Of a stretch of 19,640 bases of DNA, positions 14,174-19,640 are shown piece by piece. The position numbers and the translations under genes are program-made. Numbering within the stretch: position 1 is the first letter of the stretch; every line of letters begins with the position of its first letter. Source of the stretch: CALJIC01 sp039805565. Its GTDB lineage: Bacteria > Chloroflexota > Chloroflexia > Chloroflexales > Roseiflexaceae. Location: contig JBDLTZ010000197.1 of the NCBI GenBank assembly GCA_039805565.1, positions 1-19,640 of the forward strand, written 5' to 3'. Under the pieces are notes generated by a model. It searched no databases and was not told the DNA's origin. It saw nothing but the letters and a program-made list of their open reading frames with translations.

Positions 14174-15250
14174 CTACAGCGCGAGCTGCGCCAGCGCGGC
14201 CTCGAGCACATCAATCGCACGGAGGTACTCGGCCAGCTCGACGTGCTCGTGGGGGGTGTGGTCGAGCGCGGAGTCTCCAGGGCCGTAGGCCAGGATCGGG
14301 CAGCGCCACGCCGGCCCGACGACGTTCATATCGGAGGTACCGGTCTTGAGGAGGAAGCCGGGCGTGCCCCCGGCGCCGCGCACCCCTTTGAGGAAGGCGC
14401 GCACCAGCGGGTTGCTCTTGTCGCCCTGGTAGGCCGGGCAGAGGTCGTGGAAGTGCAGGGCGCCCCCGCCCGCCACGGCTTCCAGCGCGGCGGCGAGCTC
14501 CTCGGGAGGTACAGCGGGGGGCAGGCGCACACCGACGGTGAGCTCGGCCCAGTCGTGCAGGCCGTCACTGCCGCTACGGATGGCGCGCAGCGAGGGGAGC
14601 AGCTGGTCGAACAGGCGCTCCCGGCCCTGGTTGTAGGCGGCGCAGTGGGCGGCGGCGGCGTTCCAGAAGGCCACAGCACGCTCGGCCACCGCCTGCTCGG
14701 GGCCGGCGCTGTGGGCCGATCCCTGCTCCCAGCGGCCGTCCACCAGCAGCCGCCCCTTGTAGCCGAGGGTCAGCCGGTCCCAGCCGCTCGGCTCGCCGAT
14801 GATGCACGCCGTGGGGCTGTAGCGCGTCTTGACGTGGTGCGCGCCCTTGGAGGAGGCGGCCTCCTCCTCCACCGCCCCGACGAGGACCAGGCGTGCCTTG
14901 AGCGGCGCGCCGCCTGGCTCGGCGGCGCGGGCGGCGAGGCGGGCGGCGGCGGCCACGAAGGTGGCGAAGGGGCCTTTGGCGTCCACGGCGCCGCGGCCGT
15001 AGAGCCTGCCGTCCTCGATCCGCACCGGCACCGCGCCGGGCACCGTGTCGATGTGGCCGAGCAGCACGATCTCGGGGCCGTCGCCGATGACCCCGACGGC
15101 GTTGCCGGCCTCGTCCACGAAGCTGTGGAGGCCGAGCCGGCCCATCTCGGCTACGAGGAACTGTGCGAGCTCCCCCTCATGGGTGGAGAGCGACGGGATG
15201 CGGAGCATCTGCTCCAGCAGGGCGACGGGGTCCAGGGAAGCGGTAGTCAT
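14174..15250 (-). CDS. lysK: [LysW]-lysine/ornithine hydrolase (LysK-type M20 peptidase)
   Basis: This cytoplasmic zinc hydrolase frees lysine or ornithine from the carrier protein LysW in the last step of the carrier-dependent pathway. It has 358 residues. Metal ligands and motifs are GHIDTVPG with H66 and D68, YGRGAVDAKGP with bridging D90, GAVEEEAAS with the catalytic and ligand glutamates around 128-130, GEPSGWDRLTLGYKGRL with E153, and GTSDMN..HTPHEHVEL near the end. The GEPSGWDRLTLGYKG wording is LysK-like rather than classical ArgE/DapE. It is 143 bases downstream of lysJ on the same strand. The ATG at 15250 has no good Shine-Dalgarno. A small GGGG-ATCA-CCCC hairpin (15271-15282) lies in its leader. 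Whether the product is lysine, ornithine or both is not decided by sequence. Confidence 0.85.
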   Translation of the reverse strand: MTTASLDPVALLEQMLRIPSLSTHEGELAQFLVAEMGRLGLHSFVDEAGNAVGVIGDGPEIVLLGHIDTVPGAVPVRIEDGRLYGRGAVDAKGPFATFVAAAARLAARAAEPGGAPLKARLVLVGAVEEEAASSKGAHHVKTRYSPTACIIGEPSGWDRLTLGYKGRLLVDGRWEQGSAHSAGPEQAVAERAVAFWNAAAAHCAAYNQGRERLFDQLLPSLRAIRSGSDGLHDWAELTVGVRLPPAVPPEELAAALEAVAGGGALHFHDLCPAYQGDKSNPLVRAFLKGVRGAGGTPGFLLKTGTSDMNVVGPAWRCPILAYGPGDSALDHTPHEHVELAEYLRAIDVLEAALAQLAL

Positions 15251-15393
15251 GTATGGTTTGTCCAATTGAGGGGGATCACCCCACGGTGCAGCACTCACAC
15301 GTCTTGGTCATCGGGCGGGCGGGCGGCACAACGGCTGGTGGGCTGAGACGGGAACGCGGGCGGGCCGCAGGCGGCGTGCTTTCGCGCGAGCGA

Positions 15394-16566
<1,173 letters not shown>

Positions 16567-16603
16567 GACCTCACTTCTTTCTGTGTCCGTAGGCAGGTGC
16601 GCG

Positions 16604-17029
16604 ATGGCGGACGAGCGGCGGCAGGCGCTGGAGCGGCTCTGCCGGCAGAGCGGGATAGCGATCCTCTACGTGTTCGGCAGCCGGGCCGACGAGGTCGGCG
16701 CGTGGCTCGACGGGCGGCGTCCCGAGCTGACGCGCGGCCCCTCGGACGTGGATATCGGCGTGCTGCCGCTCGGGCGGGAGGTGAGCGTGCGCGACACGGT
16801 GCTGCTGGCGCAGGAGCTCGAGGAGCTGCTGGGCGTATCGCGCGTGGACCTGGTGCTGCTACACAGAGCCGACCCGTTTGTGGCGGCCAACGTGGTGCGC
16901 GGCCACCGCCTGTTCGCGGCGGACGAGCGCGCGGCCGACGAGTACGATCTGTACGTGCTGCGGCGGGCGGGCGACCTCATCCCGCTGGAGCGCGAGCGGA
17001 TGGACTTGATCTTTGGAGCAAGCCGATGA
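16604..17029 (+). CDS. mntA: MntA-type nucleotidyltransferase antitoxin
   Basis: This minimal nucleotidyltransferase of 141 residues is the antitoxin of a MntA-HepT pair. In characterised pairs MntA transfers AMP to a tyrosine of HepT and so silences it. The nucleotide-binding motif starts with YVFGSRAD (G25-S26), the metal-binding acids are SDVDIGV (D48, D50), and the third acid is probably D82 in SRVDLVLL. The spacing between GS and DxD is 21 residues, longer than the roughly ten usual in the family, because of an inserted WLDGRRPELTRGP segment. The ATG at 16604 follows AGGTG at four bases; upstream in-frame codons overlap the divergent lysJ start. Its stop overlaps the hepT start in ATGA. 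Confidence 0.85.
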   Translation: MADERRQALERLCRQSGIAILYVFGSRADEVGAWLDGRRPELTRGPSDVDIGVLPLGREVSVRDTVLLAQELEELLGVSRVDLVLLHRADPFVAANVVRGHRLFAADERAADEYDLYVLRRAGDLIPLERERMDLIFGASR

Positions 17030-17484
17030 TTCCATCGCGCGTCAGCCGGCGTGTCGTCGGTGACAGGCTGGCTCTGGCCGCCGAGTACCTGGCCGAGATC
17101 CGCGGCCTGCCGCTGGCCGACCGCGATGCGTTCCTGGGCGACCGCAGAAACGTCGCGGCAGCCGAATCGTACCTGCGCCGGGCGCTGGAGGCGCTGCTGG
17201 ACATCGGGCGGCACATTCTGGCGAAGGGCTTCGCGAAGGGTGTGACGGAGTACGAGGAGATCGCCGTGGCCCTGGGCGAGGTCGGCGTGCTGGGCGCCGG
17301 CGAGGCGCGGCTGCTCTCCATAATGGCCGGCTACCGCAACCGGATGGTCCACTTCTACCACGAGATCACTCCCGAAGAGCTGCACAGTATCTGCGCCGAG
17401 CAGATCGGCGACGTCGAGCGGGTTACGGATGCCTACCGGGCCTGGGTCACCGCCCACCCCGAGCGTGTGAGTGAGGAGCTATGA
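17026..17484 (+). CDS. hepT: HepT-type HEPN ribonuclease toxin
   Basis: This 152-residue all-helical HEPN protein is the probable toxin partner of MntA. The RX4HXY motif is present as RNRMVHFY, with R104 and H109 as the catalytic pair and Y111 as the tyrosine that MntA AMPylates in known systems. An N-terminal helix with LAEIRGLPLADRDAFLGDRRNVAAAESYLRRALEALLDIG.. is typical of DUF86/HepT. GGAG precedes the ATG by about seven bases. Start and stop codons overlap both neighbours (ATGA), so translation of the three genes is coupled. No signs of decay are visible. Confidence 0.87.
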   Translation: MIPSRVSRRVVGDRLALAAEYLAEIRGLPLADRDAFLGDRRNVAAAESYLRRALEALLDIGRHILAKGFAKGVTEYEEIAVALGEVGVLGAGEARLLSIMAGYRNRMVHFYHEITPEELHSICAEQIGDVERVTDAYRAWVTAHPERVSEEL

Positions 17485-17969
17485 TAGCCGACGAGCTCGC
17501 GACCGTTGCGGCGCTGCTGCGCGGGCAGCGGCAGGCCGCGCTGGGCACCGTGTCCGAGGGCACGCCGCACGTGGCGATGGTCGCCTTCGCCGCCGAGGCG
17601 GACTTCGCCGGGGTGCTGCTGCACCTGAGCCGCCTCGCGGCGCACACGCGCCACCTGCTGGCCGACCCGCGCGCCTCGCTGCTGGTGGCCGAGCAGGACG
17701 ACGGGCGGGAGGACGTGCAGACCCTGGCGCGCCTCACGCTGACCGGCCGGGTCGAGCGGGTCGCGCGCGACACGCCGGCGTTCGAGGCGGGGCGAGCCCT
17801 GTACCTGGCGAGGCTGCCGGCGGCGGCGATGCTGTTCGACTTCGCCGACTTCGAGCTGCTGCGGCTGGCGCCGGATGGCGCGCGGTACGTGGGCGGCTTC
17901 GCGCGGGCGTACACGCTGACGCCGGAGCACCTGCGGCAGGCAGCTGCCGCGTCGACCGCAGGGGCCTAG
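17481..17969 (+). CDS. Pyridoxamine 5'-phosphate oxidase-like FMN split-barrel protein
   Basis: This is a 162-residue protein with the PNPOx-like split-barrel pattern: an N-terminal helix, LRGQRQAALGTVSEGTPHVAMVAFAAE, HLSRLAAHTRHLLADPRASLLVAE and LARLTLTGRVERV. It probably binds FMN, F420 or heme; HugZ-like heme-degrading and pyridoxamine-oxidase branches cannot be separated here. It lacks the long C-terminal extension of HugZ and the dimer tail of true PdxH. The ATG overlaps the hepT stop in ATGA, so it belongs to the mntA-hepT transcript. Its role in that unit is unknown. It may be a chance passenger or a third component. It ends five bases before an inverted-repeat element. Confidence 0.8.
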   Translation: MIADELATVAALLRGQRQAALGTVSEGTPHVAMVAFAAEADFAGVLLHLSRLAAHTRHLLADPRASLLVAEQDDGREDVQTLARLTLTGRVERVARDTPAFEAGRALYLARLPAAAMLFDFADFELLRLAPDGARYVGGFARAYTLTPEHLRQAAAASTAGA

Positions 17970-17973
17970 CATT

Positions 17974-18120
17974 CTTCTGCCACAGAAGTCACAGAGCGCA
18001 CAGAGTATGAAGAGCGTCTTGTCTGCGCTCTCGTCATATGCACGCGCTGTTCGGATGGTGGACGGTATCAAGCGGGTCGTTCTCTCGAATCTCTCTTCTC
18101 TTCGCTCTCTGTGGCAGAAG
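17974..18120. repeat. Inverted-repeat-bounded element between convergent genes
   Basis: CTTCTGCCACAGA (17974-17986) is exactly inverted at 18108-18120, bounding 147 bases. Purine-rich CACAGAG/GAGAGA wording lies near both ends, and there is an internal hairpin AGAGCG-CGCTCT (18011-18031). There is no gene inside. The form resembles a small non-autonomous element (MITE-like) or a large bidirectional terminator. The 3' end of the MFS gene runs into it. The CACAGAGA motif is shared with the hairpin at 2801-2841. Confidence 0.6.
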
Positions 18121-19315
18121 CCGTGGCGCGCGGGCGCTCGGGCAGGAAGCGCAGCACGAGCGCGGCCGACGCCAGCAGCACCAGCGCCACCACGACGAAG
18201 ATCCCCGCCACCCCGAGCCAGACGGCGAGCGCGGCCCCCACCAGCGGCGCCGCGGCGCGGGCCGCGGCCGCCACCGAGTTATCCAGCCCGTAGACCACCC
18301 CCTCCTCGCCCTCCGGCGTGTAGCGCGCCAGGAGCGCGCTGATCGCCGGGCCCATGCCGCCCGTGGCGGCGCCGGTGAGCGCCTGGAGCACCAGGAGCTG
18401 CCAGCCCTCGCTCACGAAGAACTGCGGCGCGTAGAACAGCGCGGCGGCCGCCGTGGCGATGATCAGCACCCGGCGGTGGCCGGCGCGGTCGCCGAGGCGG
18501 CCGAGGTAGAGCGCAGTGGCCGTGCCGGTGGCCGACGATACGCCCACCACGAGGCCGGTGAAGGTGCTGATGCGCCCGGAGCCGTGCAGGATCTCGCTGA
18601 CGAACAGCGGCAGCACTGGCAGCAGCATGTTCGGGCCGAGCTGGTTGAGGAAGCGCACCAGGTAGGCCAGCGCCACGCTCGGGCGCCCCAGGATGCGCCG
18701 CCAGTCGGCCAGGATTCCGGGGCGCCGCTGGCCCGTCGGCGGCGGGGTGAACTCCTCGCGGATGCCGATGGTCACCACCACGCCCGAGATCACCAGCAGC
18801 ACAGCCGTGACGACGAAGGCCGCGCGGAAGCCGAGCGTGTCCGCGATCAGCCCGCCGAGCAGCGGCCCGAAGGCCACCCCGCCCCACAGCCCCACCTGGA
18901 GCAGGCCCATGGCGTAGCCGGTGCGCTCGCGCGGCGCGGCCGCGGCCACGAGCGCGTTGGTGGCCGAGATCGTGCCGGTGACAGCGCCCTGGATGGCGCG
19001 CAGGAGGGCCAGCTCCTCGGCCGAGCGCGCGAACCCCATCAGCAGGATGATCACCGCGCCGCCGTAGAGCGCGCGCTCGACCATCGCCTTGCGGCCGAAG
19101 CGGTCGGCGAGTGAGCCCCAGATCGGCGAGGTGATCGCCATGGTGAGGGCCTGCCCGGCGTAGACCATGCCGCTCCAGAACTCGAGGCTCAGGCTCGTGT
19201 TCGTGCCGAGCTCGTTGATGTAGAGCGGCAGGAACGGGAAGAAGACCGCGAACCCGACGGCCGAGACGAGCTGGGTGGCGAACAGGATATAGAGGGTGCG
19301 CTTCCAGGGTTCCAA
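18068..19315 (-). CDS. MFS transporter, drug/solute efflux type
   Basis: This inner-membrane major facilitator with about twelve helices has 415 residues from the TTG start. The first helix is LYILFATQLVSAVGFAVFFPFLPLYI. The motif A loop GSLADRFGRK (67-76) lies between helices 2 and 3, and a second-half equivalent is YLGRLGDRAGHRR. GYAMGLLQVGLWGGVAFGPLLGGLIAD (motif C-like) suggests an antiporter of the multidrug group, but the substrate is unknown. The TTG was chosen because GGGAG lies six bases upstream. The ATG at 19360 adds 15 residues encoded by a perfect hairpin and has no Shine-Dalgarno. The last residues (ATESEEKRDSRERPA) are encoded by the inverted-repeat element and are probably not ancestral. 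It follows lysZ on the same strand. Confidence 0.82.
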   Translation of the reverse strand: MEPWKRTLYILFATQLVSAVGFAVFFPFLPLYINELGTNTSLSLEFWSGMVYAGQALTMAITSPIWGSLADRFGRKAMVERALYGGAVIILLMGFARSAEELALLRAIQGAVTGTISATNALVAAAAPRERTGYAMGLLQVGLWGGVAFGPLLGGLIADTLGFRAAFVVTAVLLVISGVVVTIGIREEFTPPPTGQRRPGILADWRRILGRPSVALAYLVRFLNQLGPNMLLPVLPLFVSEILHGSGRISTFTGLVVGVSSATGTATALYLGRLGDRAGHRRVLIIATAAAALFYAPQFFVSEGWQLLVLQALTGAATGGMGPAISALLARYTPEGEEGVVYGLDNSVAAAARAAAPLVGAALAVWLGVAGIFVVVALVLLASAALVLRFLPERPRATASATESEEKRDSRERPA

Positions 19316-19321
19316 GCGGTG

Positions 19322-19326
19322 CTCCC
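19322..19326 (-). promoter_or_regulatory. Ribosome binding site favouring the TTG start of the MFS gene
   Basis: GGGAG on the minus strand, six bases (CACCGC) before the TTG at 19315. Confidence 0.5.
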
Positions 19327-19337
19327 GCACGGGGAAT

Positions 19338-19356
19338 CTCGAAGGCCCCCTTCGAG
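19338..19356 (-). terminator. Perfect hairpin between lysZ and the MFS gene
   Basis: CTCGAAGG pairs with CCTTCGAG over eight bases with a three-base loop. No T-run follows. With the TTG start it lies in the MFS leader; with the ATG start it would be inside the coding sequence. Confidence 0.45.
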
Positions 19357-19376
19357 CCATCCCACAGGGGTTGACG

Positions 19377-19395
19377 TGGAGGGAGCCACCCTCCA
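19377..19395 (-). terminator. Perfect hairpin just after lysZ, recurrent type
   Basis: TGGAGGG pairs with CCCTCCA over seven bases, 12 bases beyond the lysZ stop. The flank GGGAGGTCTGGAGGG on the minus strand resembles GGGAGGTTCGGAGGG at the hairpin near 4806-4840, suggesting a dispersed terminator-like element. Confidence 0.5.
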
Positions 19396-19407
19396 GACCT
19401 CCCAGCT

Positions 19408-19640
19408 TCAGGCGATTGTGGTTCCGTCGCCGGCCAGCGCGCGCGTGACGGGCTGCTGGATACGGGCGTCGCCGAGGATCACGCGCCCCACGCCGCCGGC
19501 GAGCGCCTCGGCCGCGCCGAGGACCTTTTTCTTCATGCGGCCCTGCGCCACGGGGAGGTACTCCTCCACGGCGGCGCGCGGGATGTGGCGGATGAGGCTC
19601 GACTCGTCGGGGAAGGCGCGCAGCAGACCGGGGACGTTCG
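19408..19640 (-). CDS. lysZ: [LysW]-aminoadipate/glutamate kinase, C-terminal part
   Basis: The 3' end of an amino-acid kinase gene runs off the window, and the last 77 residues are visible. They read NVPGLLRAFPDES.., then YLPVAQGRMKKKVLGAAEAL, GGVGRVILGDARIQQP and finally TRALAGDGTTIA before TGA. MKKK and the GGVGRVILGDAR end are typical of the LysZ branch of the acetylglutamate kinase (ArgB) family, which phosphorylates the carrier-bound glutamate or aminoadipate. The nearby lysJ and lysK agree. A classical ArgB is the alternative. The N-terminal two-thirds, with the ATP and substrate sites, is outside. Confidence 0.8.
   Translation of the reverse strand, partial: NVPGLLRAFPDESSLIRHIPRAAVEEYLPVAQGRMKKKVLGAAEALAGGVGRVILGDARIQQPVTRALAGDGTTIA

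Noticed and set aside
14156..15346. 396-codon plus-strand frame opposite lysK
   Set aside because: Shadow of the LysK frame; no ribosome site or motifs.

Overview
The window is about 19.6 kb of GC-rich bacterial chromosome with compact genes, several ATGA gene overlaps and some TTG/GTG starts. It carries no CRISPR array, no intact transposase, and no rRNA or tRNA that I can see. The gene content suggests Chloroflexota (Roseiflexus/Chloroflexus/Kouleothrix-like): LysW-type (amino-group-carrier) lysine/arginine genes, a BtpA-family protein beside a PfkB kinase, Amt next to a large glutamate synthase, and hairpin repeats of a kind I associate with that phylum. The assignment is an inference from content, not from a marker gene.

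Layout. (1) 1-2.8 kb, plus strand: a two-gene ABC importer of the ferric-iron type, a fused double permease and an ATPase with a C-terminal TOBE-like region. A strong hairpin follows. (2) 2.9-4.8 kb, plus: a PfkB sugar kinase and a BtpA-family TIM-barrel protein, with a perfect TATAAT upstream and a hairpin between them. (3) 4.8-6.5 kb: a GNAT acetyltransferase (minus) divergent from homoserine dehydrogenase (plus). (4) 6.5-7.05 kb: a non-coding stretch with a probable frameshifted gene remnant and a very strong bidirectional terminator. (5) 7.05-13.8 kb, minus: a nitrogen-assimilation block in the order amt, a previously easy-to-miss 46-residue membrane peptide gene, an AT-rich patch, then gltB. 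The gltB leader combines a good sigma70-type promoter with a terminator-like hairpin. (6) 13.8-14.17 kb: a promoter region and a palindromic repeat. (7) 14.2-19.64 kb: lysK, lysJ and the 3' end of lysZ on the minus strand. They are separated by a plus-strand operon of mntA, hepT and an FMN split-barrel protein, and by a minus-strand MFS transporter.

How the parts fit together. Ammonium uptake (Amt) and glutamate formation (GltB) supply glutamate. LysZ, LysJ and LysK work on carrier-bound glutamate or aminoadipate derivatives, and homoserine dehydrogenase feeds threonine and methionine synthesis. The MntA-HepT pair is a recognised antitoxin (AMP-transferring) and HEPN ribonuclease toxin. Its translational coupling to a third, FMN-binding-type gene, inside an amino-acid biosynthesis cluster, is one of the more interesting arrangements here. 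The other two are the small amt-gltB membrane protein and the gltB leader.
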